64,000 nt of DNA from Metabacillus dongyingensis. GTDB lineage: Bacteria > Bacillota > Bacilli > Bacillales > Bacillaceae. This document shows positions 53,580 to 61,982 of this stretch, in pieces. Each line of letters opens with the position of its first letter. The first letter of the stretch is position 1. A model generated the notes under the pieces. The model was not told the origin of the DNA, ran no database searches, and saw only the letters and a list, made by a program, of their open reading frames with translations. A program made the translations under genes and the position numbers. The DNA is taken from contig NZ_CP082944.1 in the NCBI RefSeq assembly GCF_019933155.2, positions 3,164,001-3,228,000 of the forward strand, read 5' to 3'.

Positions 53580-54377
53580 TTACCAGACATCCCTGCTGAA
53601 TTTTAAATCTATTTTTTCATTTTGATGCAAATAAGGTTCATATTTTGAATCTCCGATTTTTACTGATAGAAAAACAATTTTATTTTCCAGGCTGTACAAC
53701 TTAATATCTGCCGGGTTGAGCGTATAGTTAAAAGAAGCCCCATTTTCATCTTCTACCTCTATTTTCAATACATCCAGCTGAATATCATGCTCCTCAGGGT
53801 TCTTCAGACGCAGCCTAATCTGAAGGCAAAGACTGTCTTTAGGATCGATCCGGATTCCCTCTAAACTGCAGGTGATCAATTTACTGTCTCTTTTTTCATC
53901 ATCTGCAAGCTGATTCACGTTGCGAATCGCCTGCTCACATATTTTCACCAAAAATGTACCGGGAGGCTTATCAAGCTTAAAAACTTCTCTCGCATTCTCA
54001 AGAAATTCATACAGCCGGTCCAAGTCATTCAGCTTGAACGAAACCTGATTTGGATTTATGGCTCCTTTCATTTCCTTATAATCAAAAGCCGGCGTTAATA
54101 TAGCCGTGTATTTTTTATTCAAAATCCAGCAGGCGCCCATTTCGTTCAAGCATGCAGGACTTCTATAATAATGTTCAGACAGCACATAAATGATCCATGA
54201 ATTACCGCTTAGTTTTTTGTGAAGATATTCATATATATCCTCGTCATTTGGTATGTGATAGCCTGGATACGAACTGCATACAATATTCGGGACTTTGAGC
54301 ATCGTCAGCAAATTAACCAATTCCCGCACGTATACTTCATCACGGTGAGCATGACTGATAAATATAGTATCGATCAA
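53580..54377 (-). CDS. TIR-domain protein with C-terminal beta-rich domain
   Basis: The N-terminal TIR domain (about 1-150) shows TIFISHAHRDEVYVRELVNLL, CSSYPGYHIPNDEDIYEYL (BB-loop-like), WIIYVLSEHYYRSPACLNEMG with the putative NADase Glu79, and a helical end. Residues about 165-265 look like a beta-sandwich (LEGIRIDPKDSLCLQIRLRL, IQLDVLKIEVEDENGASFNY). The start is TTG, with AAGGAGA eight bases upstream. Bacterial TIR proteins cleave NAD+ or make cyclic ADP-ribose signals in anti-phage systems such as Thoeris. No ThsA, SIR2 or SLOG partner is adjacent. It heads a cluster of four minus-strand genes. Confidence 0.8.
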   Translation of the reverse strand: MIDTIFISHAHRDEVYVRELVNLLTMLKVPNIVCSSYPGYHIPNDEDIYEYLHKKLSGNSWIIYVLSEHYYRSPACLNEMGACWILNKKYTAILTPAFDYKEMKGAINPNQVSFKLNDLDRLYEFLENAREVFKLDKPPGTFLVKICEQAIRNVNQLADDEKRDSKLITCSLEGIRIDPKDSLCLQIRLRLKNPEEHDIQLDVLKIEVEDENGASFNYTLNPADIKLYSLENKIVFLSVKIGDSKYEPYLHQNEKIDLKFSRDVW

Positions 54378-54677
54378 GAGCAGGGTCTCCTTCCCTAATA
54401 TTAATCCTTCTACGGTTTTGTGCAGTCACTTGAAATATATTCACTCTAGTAGAGAGATATGAATGATTGAAGGAGAATCCTCAGGTGAAAATAGCCTTCT
54501 TCGAGAAGAACGCTAGGGGATTTAATAGATTCCAACTAAAACCGACTATTGGTTGGTCTTTTAGATCATATATGACATCGTTCTACAATTTCCTTCTCAA
54601 GGAAATCTTTCAAAAAGCCTCATCGTATTAACCTTCCGAGGTAAAACCATGTTCCAATACCGCCAGCAGCAGACCGT

Positions 54678-54839
54678 ATGACTAAACTAACGAGCATTCA
54701 CCCAGTCACACGCATCAGTTTTGATCCGAAGTTCATACTTGAAAGTCAGCAAAATGAGATCCAGCCAGAAGCTGGTCTATCATTTTCAGTCCTGCCAGGC
54801 AGGCTCGGTTCCAGATTTATTAGCCCGTATAGACGCTAA
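54678..54839 (+). pseudogene. coding-like fragment of unknown origin
   Basis: A 53-codon frame starts with MTKLTSIHPVTRISFDPKF and continues NEIQPEAGLSFSVLPGRLG before TAA. The frame is also open for 11 codons upstream (HVPIPPAADR). The composition is clearly protein-like, but there is no ribosome site and no recognisable domain. It is probably the remains of a larger gene. Confidence 0.4.
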
Positions 54840-55041
54840 GAATTATTTTTTTCAAGGGATGCATGCAGCTCCTTCTTCCACCTCATTCATTCCGGTATGC
54901 TATTTTATCTTTCTCCTTTGCAGCCGGCTTATCACATGCCGCAGCGTTCACATATTATCTTTTTGACGAATAAAGGATTGAGGTAAATAGACAATCAAAT
55001 TTCAGTCTTGTTTTAAAGGTTAGGCATAAGGATTGGGGAAT

Positions 55042-55087
55042 AAAGTAAAAAAGTACGCTGCTTATTTGCTGCGCACTTTTTTACTTT
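55042..55087. terminator. strong 20-bp hairpin, bidirectional terminator-like
   Basis: Two 20-nt arms (AAAGTAAAAAAGTACGCTGC and its partner, with two mismatches) flank a TTATTT loop. A- and T-runs inside the arms make it terminator-like in both directions, although no intact gene is next to it. Confidence 0.65.
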
Positions 55088-55471
55088 ATCTCAAGTTATC
55101 CTTCATCAATTCAGTTATTTGTATGGCATTTTCTGTATTCAAATTTTAAGATGAGAGTTTGGAATATACCTATTTCCCCCTCTCTAATCACTTTTTAAAT
55201 GAACATCTGTCTCCTGTTTTGATCTGTGCATTCAGCCAAACTTACGGATTTTACAGTTTTTTTTACAGACGTTTCTCCAACTCTTTCAGCCGGAATTTTG
55301 TATGTAAAGTCTTTGTTCGTTTCTTTCATCTGAAATCCTTCTTTTTAACCTGAAGTCTACAGCATTTTCATCCTTCGCTTAGGTAACGCCTGAATCTGAC
55401 TAAATAGAAAAAACTTATTTTTTCAGCTCAGCATTTATTCAAACCAGGATCAAATACAACAAAAAGCAAAC

Positions 55472-55498
55472 AAAAAAACAGCCCTGAAATAAGGGCTG
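55472..55498 (-). terminator. terminator of the cold-shock gene
   Basis: On the minus strand CAGCCCT-TATTTC-AGGGCTG is followed by seven Ts, 20 bp past the stop. Confidence 0.92.
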
Positions 55499-55517
55499 CC
55501 CGGACGTTTTATATGGA

Positions 55518-55718
55518 TTATGCTTTGCGAACGTTAGTTGCTTGAAGTCCACGTTGACCTTGCTCAGTTTCAAATGTAACTGATTGGCCTTCTTCTAATG
55601 TTTTGTAGCCTTCTCCTTGAATAGCTGAGAAATGAACGAATACGTCTTCTCCACCTTCAACTTCGATGAATCCAAAACCTTTTTCTGAGTTAAACCATTT
55701 TACTTTACCTTGTTCCAT
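55518..55718 (-). CDS. cold-shock protein (CspD/CspB type)
   Basis: The 66-residue protein is a single cold-shock OB-fold with RNP1 KGFGFIEV and RNP2 VFVHFSAI, and starts [14 protein letters not shown]. It binds single-stranded RNA and DNA as a chaperone. AGGAGG lies nine bases before the ATG at 55718. The leader contains an inverted repeat (TGTGTGTTTACACAC) just upstream of the ribosome site that could fold and affect translation. Which Csp paralogue it is cannot be settled. Confidence 0.95.
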   Translation of the reverse strand: MEQGKVKWFNSEKGFGFIEVEGGEDVFVHFSAIQGEGYKTLEEGQSVTFETEQGQRGLQATNVRKA

Positions 55719-56001
55719 GTTATGTTGCCTCCTAGTGTGTAAACACACAATGTATTACTATTCTTGTTCATGTTCAGTTCAATCAAGACGTATGCTTTTT
55801 GAAACTTGTACTGCGAACAAAAATAATTCTCCTTCATCATAACAGTTCGACAAGTGAATAGCAATTTTATTTCAAATTTTTCCTATTGAAACACAAAATG
55901 GGGAATTAATCCCTATATTTATTCACTTCATTTTATAATTTTGCACTTCTATTATACCAATGCGAGATCAGCATTTCATCCTGCACCTTTTTTCCATAAA
56001 G

Positions 56002-56026
56002 AAAAAAGCCTCTTATGAGAGGCTTT
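56002..56026 (-). terminator. terminator of the YjcZ-family gene
   Basis: AAAGCCTCT pairs with AGAGGCTTT around a 4-nt loop, with Ts following on the minus strand. Confidence 0.88.
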
Positions 56027-56036
56027 CCGTTTTCAA

Positions 56037-56168
56037 CTAGCAAATATAAGCTGAACCAACAATAATTAACAAAATAAACAAGACAACAATCAAGACAAAG
56101 CTGCTTCCATACCCGCCGCATTGAACAGGGTAAGAAGGATAAGAGCATCCGCAGTCATAACCGTACAT
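56037..56168 (-). CDS. YjcZ-family sporulation miniprotein
   Basis: A 43-residue protein starts [19 protein letters not shown] and ends with one hydrophobic helix, [21 protein letters not shown] Tyr/Gly/Cys-rich head followed by a [14 protein letters not shown] helix is the hallmark of YjcZ-type proteins, which are made during sporulation. AGAGGTG lies seven bases before the ATG, and its own terminator follows. It is easy to miss because of its size. Confidence 0.92.
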   Translation of the reverse strand: MYGYDCGCSYPSYPVQCGGYGSSFVLIVVLFILLIIVGSAYIC

Positions 56169-56276
56169 AAACAAACACCTCTTCATTTTTGATTTTCTTT
56201 ACAGTGTTACTTTATGAGATAGGTGGTTGTCCCGTATGTGCATTCGCCTATTTCCTGAAAAAAGAAAAAATAACCT

Positions 56277-57059
56277 TTAAAGCAAATTTTTAAAAATATT
56301 CTCCTGTTCTAACACTTTTACGAATCCAAGCTTTTCATAAAAAGCTCTGGATGCTGCTTCATTGACCGTTATAAGGTAAGCACATGCTGCTCCGAGTCGC
56401 TTGGACTCATTTAAAAGACATTTCATAAAAGATGAGCCATATCCCCTGCGCTGATATTCATCCAATATCGCTACCTCTTCAATTTTCACAATGTTTGTGA
56501 CAGGGGAAATGTAAAGCTCCGCGCTGCCAACCGGCACTCCATTTTCATAACAAACGTAAAGACGTATTTCTTTTGAAAGATAAAAAGGTTTTTTCCGCTT
56601 CATTTTATTTTTTGCGAATGAAGCGCTAATATGTCTGGCATCATAAAGCTCCATGGCATGACATGCATCATGTAGGGCATCACCTTCACCTAGCTTTGTT
56701 ATGACTTTGGTGCAGGTATCCAGATGTTTTAAATCATGATAATAATACAAGTCAAGATCACAAAAGTAGTCTTCAGATGTTAAATAGGACAGCATTTTTT
56801 TATCTACTCTTGCATTAAGAGGAAGCTTTACGTGGATGAAACTGCGATTTAATGCCTGCCTGGATGACGAGAGCACTTCTCTTAATAGGATGGGGTGATA
56901 AGGAGTCGTCATTTTAGCAAAATGATGACTGTACATTCCTTTTAGCGCATCATCCTTGAATGCTTTATAAAGCGCTGTTTCTTTCACGCGGCAAAATAAA
57001 TGCAGATACTCTTCTTCCGCTGTATCCAGCTCTTTGGAAAAATTCATCATCCTAACCAT
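56277..57059 (-). CDS. GNAT-family acetyltransferase with N-terminal extension
   Basis: The 260-residue protein has a helical N-terminal half of about 130 residues and a C-terminal GNAT domain: RLYVCYENGVPVGSAELYIS, IVKIEEVAILDEYQRRGYGSSFMKCLL with the acetyl-CoA loop QRRGYGS, and AASRAFYEKLGFVKV. The start at 57059 overlaps the VOC gene by 8 bp; ATGs three and four codons later are alternatives. The pair is probably one operon. The substrate is unknown. Confidence 0.87.
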   Translation of the reverse strand: MVRMMNFSKELDTAEEEYLHLFCRVKETALYKAFKDDALKGMYSHHFAKMTTPYHPILLREVLSSSRQALNRSFIHVKLPLNARVDKKMLSYLTSEDYFCDLDLYYYHDLKHLDTCTKVITKLGEGDALHDACHAMELYDARHISASFAKNKMKRKKPFYLSKEIRLYVCYENGVPVGSAELYISPVTNIVKIEEVAILDEYQRRGYGSSFMKCLLNESKRLGAACAYLITVNEAASRAFYEKLGFVKVLEQENIFKNLL

Positions 57060-57438
57060 TCATCGGTTCGAAATACTCAATCCACTCACCATCTGGTCCT
57101 TTAAAAAAGAGATATTTCGCTCCGTTTGGCAAAGCAGTGATTTCGTCATAAATAAATTCGGCACCAAGGCCGCGCAGTCTTTCCTCTTCGGATTCGATAT
57201 TGCTTACCTTAAAAGCAACATGATGCACTTTTCCTTCTGCAGGAAGAGTTGAATTGTACCCTTCTATCAATTCGACGATTATGGAATTATTTATACCTAA
57301 AAAAGCAAGTTTCATATTCCCGTCAGTATGTAAAAATCGATCCATCAGTTCTAACCCTGCGACAGATTGATAAAACTCAATTGATTTCTCTATATCCGCT
57401 ACTTGTATTCCAACATGTTCAAACCCTTTAATTGTCAT
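57052..57438 (-). CDS. VOC-family (glyoxalase-like) protein
   Basis: The 128-residue protein has the paired VOC beta-alpha-beta-beta-beta modules: GFEHVGIQVADIEKSIEFYQ, then KVHHVAFKVSNIESEEERL, and the ending FFKGPDGEWIEYFEP. The His near residue 8, Glu near 56, His near 72 and Glu near 121 are plausible metal ligands. GAGGAGAGG precedes the ATG. It is similar in size to glyoxalase I/methylmalonyl-CoA epimerase relatives; the substrate is unknown. Confidence 0.88.
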   Translation of the reverse strand: MTIKGFEHVGIQVADIEKSIEFYQSVAGLELMDRFLHTDGNMKLAFLGINNSIIVELIEGYNSTLPAEGKVHHVAFKVSNIESEEERLRGLGAEFIYDEITALPNGAKYLFFKGPDGEWIEYFEPMNG

Positions 57439-57554
57439 AGCGAGATCCTCTCCTCTTGCATTTGTTTATAAGATTATATCAAATTCCTAAGATTCTATCA
57501 GAAAAGGTTGATATTTCAGATAAAAATTCTTTTAGTACATCCAGTACATCAAAT

Positions 57555-57889
57555 ATGCATACATTTTGTACAACTATTGTTTATCCATTGATGGCAGCAA
57601 TGGTTTTCCTTTTGGATTTGGGTACAGGAGTTTATGCAACTGAGAATAATACAATGATCAGAAATGCACACCCTTCTCCAGATGCCCGGCAATCGATGTT
57701 GTCCTGGACGGAAAAACTTTTGCTGAAAAACAGATATGGCAGGAAGGTATTTTCAGGGATAACTATTTGAACAGCTGGCTCTATTTCAGTTTTATTTTCG
57801 AAAATGGGACATATATTATCCCAATGCTCACTTTTATTATCGATTTTCCGCAATTTATTATCGAAGACATTAGAATGATTTTCAGATAA
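57555..57889 (+). pseudogene. frameshifted DUF4397-type secreted protein gene
   Basis: From ATG 57555 there is a hydrophobic segment (IVYPLMAAMVFLLDLGTGVYA) like a signal peptide, then NTMIRNAHPSPDA. After loss of one C in what was probably GCCCCGGCA, the next frame continues PAIDVVLDGKTFAEKQIWQE to TAA at 57887. HxSPDAPAVDVxxDGK is the DUF4397 signature, also seen twice in the intact gene at 61983-62744. The rest has diverged. No good ribosome site was seen. Confidence 0.6.
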
Positions 57890-57903
57890 TAAATTGCGCC
57901 TCC

Positions 57904-57932
57904 AAAAAAAAGGACAGCCTGAAGGCTGTCCT
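57904..57932 (-). terminator. terminator of the msrAB gene
   Basis: A perfect 10-bp stem AGGACAGCCT with its complement, a two-base loop centre and seven Ts on the minus strand, about 15 bp past the stop. Confidence 0.9.
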
Positions 57933-57946
57933 CTTGCTTTTCTGTT

Positions 57947-58894
57947 CTATTGAAAAAGCACCAAATATTTTCCGTATCCCTCTTTTTCAAGTTCTTCTTT
58001 AGGAACAAATCGGAGTGCTGCTGAGTTAATGCAGTATCTGAGACCGTTTGGACCTGGTCCGTCGTTAAATACATGACCGAGATGTGAATCCGCAGATTTA
58101 CTTCTAACTTCCGTTCGGATCATGAAATGAGAAAGATCTTTTTTCTCTACAACTTCATGTTCTGTAATTGGCTGGGTGAAGCTTGGCCAGCCGCAGCCTG
58201 CATCGTATTTATCTGTTGAACTGAAAAGCGGTTTACCTGAAACGATATCCACGTAAATACCGTCTTGTTCTAGATCGTAATACTCATTTTGAAATGGACG
58301 CTCCGTGCCATTGTTTTGAGTGACTTCATACTGAATAGGCGTTAGTTTTTCTTTCAGATTGCTTTTGTCCCAATGGTTTTTTATATATGCATCGCGGCCT
58401 GTGGCTTTGCGGTACTGATTATATCTTACAGGACTTTTTTGATAGTATTGCTGGTGGTAGTCTTCTGCCTCGTAAAACGGTTTGGCCGGCAAAATCTCTG
58501 TAACAATCGGCTTTTTAAAGCGTCTGCTTTCTTCAAGCTGCTTCTTTGATTCTTCCGCAAGCTGCTGCTGCTTTTCATTATGGAAGAAGATAGCTGTGCG
58601 GTAAGAATCTCCTCGGTCAAAAAATTGACCTCCTGCATCCGTAGGATCAATTTGCTGCCAGTATAGTTCAAGCAATCTCTCGTACGGAAAAATATCAGGA
58701 TTGAATGCAATTTGCACGGCCTCATAATGACCGGTTGTCTCGCTGCAGACTTCTTCATATGTTGGATTTTCTTTATGTCCGCCAGTATAGCCTGAAGTTA
58801 CGCTGATAATGCCAGGCAGTTCATCAAACGGCTGAACCATGCACCAGAAGCAGCCACCAGCAAATGTGGCAAGCTCTGTTTTTTTCTCAGTCAT
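57947..58894 (-). CDS. msrAB: fused peptide methionine sulfoxide reductase MsrA-MsrB
   Basis: The protein has 315 residues from ATG 58894 (GGAGG seven bases upstream). The MsrA domain comes first, with GGCFWCM (catalytic Cys15) and GYTGG; the MsrB domain follows from about residue 175, with [23 protein letters not shown] and the catalytic Cys in RYCINSAAL. It repairs both S- and R-methionine sulfoxide in proteins. The paired CxxC zinc cysteines of some MsrB proteins are absent. A MarR-type gene lies divergently upstream and may regulate it. Confidence 0.95.
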   Translation of the reverse strand: MTEKKTELATFAGGCFWCMVQPFDELPGIISVTSGYTGGHKENPTYEEVCSETTGHYEAVQIAFNPDIFPYERLLELYWQQIDPTDAGGQFFDRGDSYRTAIFFHNEKQQQLAEESKKQLEESRRFKKPIVTEILPAKPFYEAEDYHQQYYQKSPVRYNQYRKATGRDAYIKNHWDKSNLKEKLTPIQYEVTQNNGTERPFQNEYYDLEQDGIYVDIVSGKPLFSSTDKYDAGCGWPSFTQPITEHEVVEKKDLSHFMIRTEVRSKSADSHLGHVFNDGPGPNGLRYCINSAALRFVPKEELEKEGYGKYLVLFQ

Positions 58895-58984
58895 CTTATT
58901 TCCTCCTTTTCGAGTGAATCTATGTTCCAATTATATCATTTCCAGTTTTAAATCCCAGAATTCTGCTCTCTTCCTCCGTTCTTC

Positions 58985-59013
58985 TTGACAATCTATGTTT
59001 GTTTCATTACATT
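58985..59013 (+). promoter_or_regulatory. promoter of the MarR gene
   Basis: TTGACA (58985-58990) and TACATT (59008-59013) are 17 bp apart on the plus strand. An imperfect inverted repeat TACATTTA...TTTATGTA covers the -10 and start region and could be a MarR operator. Confidence 0.65.
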
Positions 59014-59075
59014 TAATGAATATTTATGTAGATGAACGATGCCGTTCTCTATTGTTCTGCCCGGGAGGTCTGGAA

Positions 59076-59501
59076 GTGGAAAATCGTGAACAAATGATGT
59101 ATGAAATGGAATCCTTAATGAGGAATATCGTTCGGCAGCTCAGAAATGAAATTAACCATGTGCTCAGCAACGTATTGTCGCGAAACGAATTTATTGTTCT
59201 GAAGAGCTTAAAAGATAACGGACCGTTAAATTCAAGCGTATTGGCTAAAGAGCTGGATGTTTCGGCAAGCCATATTACAACCGTAACGGATTCTCTGATT
59301 GCCAAAGAGCTGATTACAAGAAAAAGGTCTCCAAACGATCGCCGCATCACCGTGATTGAACTCACTGAAAATGGACATCTTGTATTAGCAGAATTTGAAA
59401 ATAAGAAAACCGAATTTTTTTCAAAGCGCTTTGAATGCTATACAGATGAAGAGCTTTTCCAGCTGATTCAGCTTTTCGGAAAACTCGACCGCACCAAATA
59501 G
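59076..59501 (+). CDS. MarR-family transcriptional regulator
   Basis: The 141-residue winged-helix protein has FIVLKSLKDNGPLNSSVLAKELDVSASHITTVTDSL and the wing TRKRSPNDRRITVIELTENG. I start it at GTG 59076 because GGGAGG lies seven bases upstream; an in-frame ATG at 58995 lies before the -10 box and is unlikely. It is divergent from msrAB. No cysteine is present in the DNA-binding part, so any redox sensing would be indirect. Confidence 0.88.
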   Translation: MENREQMMYEMESLMRNIVRQLRNEINHVLSNVLSRNEFIVLKSLKDNGPLNSSVLAKELDVSASHITTVTDSLIAKELITRKRSPNDRRITVIELTENGHLVLAEFENKKTEFFSKRFECYTDEELFQLIQLFGKLDRTK

Positions 59502-59579
59502 AGTTCAGTAATCTCAGGCAAATACATAATCTTCACTTGTTATGGAAAAAATACCCCTATAACAAGAGGAGGTTTCAAT

Positions 59580-59828
59580 ATGACTGCACCTTATCTGTGT
59601 CCGAACTGCAAAACGAATCGAACAAGGTTTAACTTAATTGAACAGACACCAAAGTCCGTTAAGCTTGATCCTCAAACCGGAAGCGTTGTTCAGGAATTTT
59701 CTCAAGAAGCACTCGATCCTTTCCATATTGCCTATAAAGGCCCGCATTACAAAGTTCAATGCGGCGTGTGCGGATTGATTGAGGATGAACTTACGTTTGT
59801 GAAGCTTGCCCAATTGAATCAAAATTAA
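59580..59828 (+). CDS. small zinc-ribbon-like protein
   Basis: The 82-residue protein has two CxxC knuckles, CPNC near residues 7-10 and CGVC near 62-65, suggesting one bound zinc. Between them are [15 protein letters not shown] and [22 protein letters not shown] lies eight bases before the ATG, and a good terminator follows. It has no recognised partner; a nucleic-acid-binding or structural role is possible. Confidence 0.8.
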   Translation: MTAPYLCPNCKTNRTRFNLIEQTPKSVKLDPQTGSVVQEFSQEALDPFHIAYKGPHYKVQCGVCGLIEDELTFVKLAQLNQN

Positions 59829-59876
59829 AACGCTTAGATTCATTTGGATGGAGAAAATCCATTTAATTAAACATTA

Positions 59877-59912
59877 GAAAACGCTTAGTGATTCTTTCTA
59901 GGCGTTTTTTTG
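59877..59912 (+). terminator. terminator of the zinc-ribbon gene
   Basis: AAAACGCTTAG pairs with CTAGGCGTTTT (one G-T pair) and is followed by a T-run. Confidence 0.88.
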
Positions 59913-59948
59913 TGTTATTATTTTTTTCTTTAGAAAAAATAATAACAC
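59912..59948. repeat. perfect 15-bp AT-rich inverted repeat at the array border
   Basis: GTGTTATTATTTTTT (59912-59926) and its exact complement (59934-59948) flank a 7-nt loop. It lies between the zinc-ribbon terminator and the first unit of the 52-bp array, so it marks the array edge. Confidence 0.85.
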
Positions 59949-59966
59949 CTGCAATCATAGAGGCAG

Positions 59967-60905
59967 ATTGAGTCTTCAAACTGGACAACTCCTGGGTTTT
60001 GGGGACTCATACAGCGCGTTTGAGTATTCTTGTTGAATTAATTCGGAGTTTTGAGAACTCATAGTGCACGATTGAGTACTCTAACTGAGGTAATTCGGGA
60101 TTTTGAGAACTCATACAGCGCGATTGAGTACCCTAACTGGACTATTTCGGGATTTTGAGAACTCATACAGCGCGATTGAGTACTCTAACTAGACTACACT
60201 CGAGTTTTTGAAAACTCATAGAGCGCGATTGAGTACTCTAACTGGACTAATTCCGGATTTTGAGAACTTATAGATCGCGATTGAGTACTCTTACTGAACT
60301 AATTCGGGATTTTGAGAACTCATAGAGTGCGATTGAGTACTCTAACTGGATTACTCCCGGATGTTGAGAACTCATAGAGCATGGTTGAGTACTCTAACTG
60401 AACTACATCGGAATTTTGAGAACTCATAGTGCGCGATTGAGTACTCTAACTTAAACTAATTCGGGATTTTGAGAACTCATACAGCGCGATTGAGTACTCT
60501 AACTGGACTAATTCGGGATTTTGAGAACTCATTCAGCGCGTTTGAGTACTCTAACTGGCCTACACTCGAGTTTTTGAAAACTCATAGAGCGCGATTGAGT
60601 ACCCTAACTGGACTAATTCGGGATTTTGAGAACTCATAGAGCGCGGTTGAGTACTATAACTGAACTACATCGTGATTTTGAGAACTCATAGTGCTCCGTT
60701 GTGTACTCTAACTAAACTAATTCCCGATTTTAAGAACTCATACATCGCGATTGAGTACTCTAACTGGACTACACTTGAGTTTTTGAGAACTCATACAGCG
60801 CGGTTGAGTCCTCAATCAGGCGTTCTCCCGGGTTTTAGGACTCATACAAAGCAGATGATTCTTAAAAACTGGATTACTAAATGGTTTTGATACTCATAAA
60901 GTCCA
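59967..60905. repeat. 52-bp tandem repeat array (array B), about 18 units
   Basis: Units start at about 59969, 60021, 60073, 60125, 60177, 60230, 60282, 60334, 60386, 60438, 60491, 60543, 60596, 60648, 60700, 60752, 60805 and 60855. Each begins TGAGTACTCTAACTGGAC, then AATTCGGGATTTTGAGAACT and CATAGAGCGCGAT. Each carries the palindrome GAGTACTC and the near-palindrome GAGAACTC. Copies differ by a few bases; the outer units are most diverged. There are no unique spacers and the period is not a codon multiple, so it is neither CRISPR nor coding. It lies between convergent genes. Confidence 0.93.
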
Positions 60906-60983
60906 GCAATTACCCAAATCTGTCTTACGGCTAATCCATTAAACAGTCCAACCCCATTTGAGCATCAAGTCATTAAAACAACA

Positions 60984-61027
60984 ATAAAAAATGGTTACTA
61001 AATTAAACATCAATTCAGTAACCATTT
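60984..61027 (-). terminator. terminator of the alpha/beta hydrolase gene
   Basis: On the minus strand AAATGGTTACT pairs with AGTAACCATTT and is followed by T-rich sequence, just after the stop codon. Confidence 0.8.
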
Positions 61028-61031
61028 CCAT

Positions 61032-61832
61032 CTATATTTTGCCGTTTTTTTCAAGGAATTCAAAGATGATTTCCGTTAATTTTTCAGGCTCCTCAAGCAT
61101 TCCCATATGCCCGCTGTGTTCAAGCAGGCGTTCAGTTATATGATTTCCCTTATGTAAAAACGTTTTTTCTGCAGGAATGATTTGATCTTCTCTGCCTGCT
61201 ATTAACAGAATGGGCAGTTCTTCTTTTTTCAGCACCTCCTGAAGATCAGCACGGTTTTTCATAGCCTCTAATGCACCTATAGCCCCGTACTGAGAGGTTT
61301 TAAAACCGATTTGTTTTGCTGACTCCACTTCACCCTTTAATCTTTCCAAATTTCCTGGAGCAAAAAGCTTTGGAATTAAGTCTTCAACAAATCCTTCTAT
61401 TCCCTCTTCCTTAATCCGTTTCATTCCCTTTTCACGATTAGCTTTTCCGCCTTCATCATCAGGAAGTGCTGTTGAATGCAGAAGTGAAAATGAGTGAAGC
61501 ATATCTGAGAACCGGTTTGCAAATGCAAGTGTAACATATCCTCCCAGAGAGTGGCCGATCATGGTTACTTTGTCAATTTCGAGAACTTGAATCAATTTAG
61601 CAATATCGTCCGCCATTTGTTCAATCCTGTAATCACCCTTAGCTGTGCTTGAATGGCCATGCCCTCTTAAGTCAACAGCAATAACGCGATGCTTTTTTGA
61701 CAGTTCTGGAATGATTTTATTAAAGTATTCGCGGCTGCCGCAAAACCCGTGCAGCAGAATAATACAATGTCCGGCTCCATCGTCTGAGTAAGACAGTGTG
61801 ACTTCTCCAACGTTTTGATCATAATGCTCCAT
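61032..61832 (-). CDS. alpha/beta hydrolase
   Basis: The 266-residue protein has the fold motifs ILLHGFCGSREYFNKIIPE, DLRGHGHSSTAKG, the nucleophile Ser in IGHSLGGYVTLAFA, an Asp in AGREDQIIP and the His in EHSGHMGMLEEPE. GGAGG precedes the ATG. It is distinct from the hydrolase at 52.0 kb. The class resembles esterases, MenH-like enzymes and lactonases; the substrate is unknown. Confidence 0.9.
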   Translation of the reverse strand: MEHYDQNVGEVTLSYSDDGAGHCIILLHGFCGSREYFNKIIPELSKKHRVIAVDLRGHGHSSTAKGDYRIEQMADDIAKLIQVLEIDKVTMIGHSLGGYVTLAFANRFSDMLHSFSLLHSTALPDDEGGKANREKGMKRIKEEGIEGFVEDLIPKLFAPGNLERLKGEVESAKQIGFKTSQYGAIGALEAMKNRADLQEVLKKEELPILLIAGREDQIIPAEKTFLHKGNHITERLLEHSGHMGMLEEPEKLTEIIFEFLEKNGKI

Positions 61833-61982
61833 TTTAAATTCCTCCAGATTTAGACCTCAAGAGTAAGCTACCCTCCTTGCTGCCAACTGAAACATGGTTT
61901 AGTGGAATAAAAAAAAAATAGTGACAAACACCTATCTCCCCTCATATGTTAATGACGAATGAATAGATGGGAGTGCGCTTAT

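Larger units (their letters stand above)
54378..55471. other. gene-poor region of about 1.1 kb
   Basis: I find no intact gene here. It holds one coding-like fragment (54678-54839) and a strong hairpin (55042-55087). The first 300 bp contain only the TIR gene's ribosome site and AT-rich DNA, and the region past the hairpin has no protein-like frame. Confidence 0.5.

Noticed and set aside
53580-54377. Thoeris defence system
   Set aside because: Only a TIR protein is present; no SIR2/SLOG or other ThsA-type effector lies nearby.
55933-56148. 71-residue minus-strand frame overlapping the YjcZ gene
   Set aside because: It is in another frame; the 43-residue YjcZ-type protein has the ribosome site and the family signature.
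60672-60890. Protein-coding repeat gene inside array B
   Set aside because: A 52-bp period shifts the frame in each unit, and there is no ribosome site.
59967-60905. CRISPR array
   Set aside because: The 52-bp units are contiguous with no unique spacers, and no cas genes are near.
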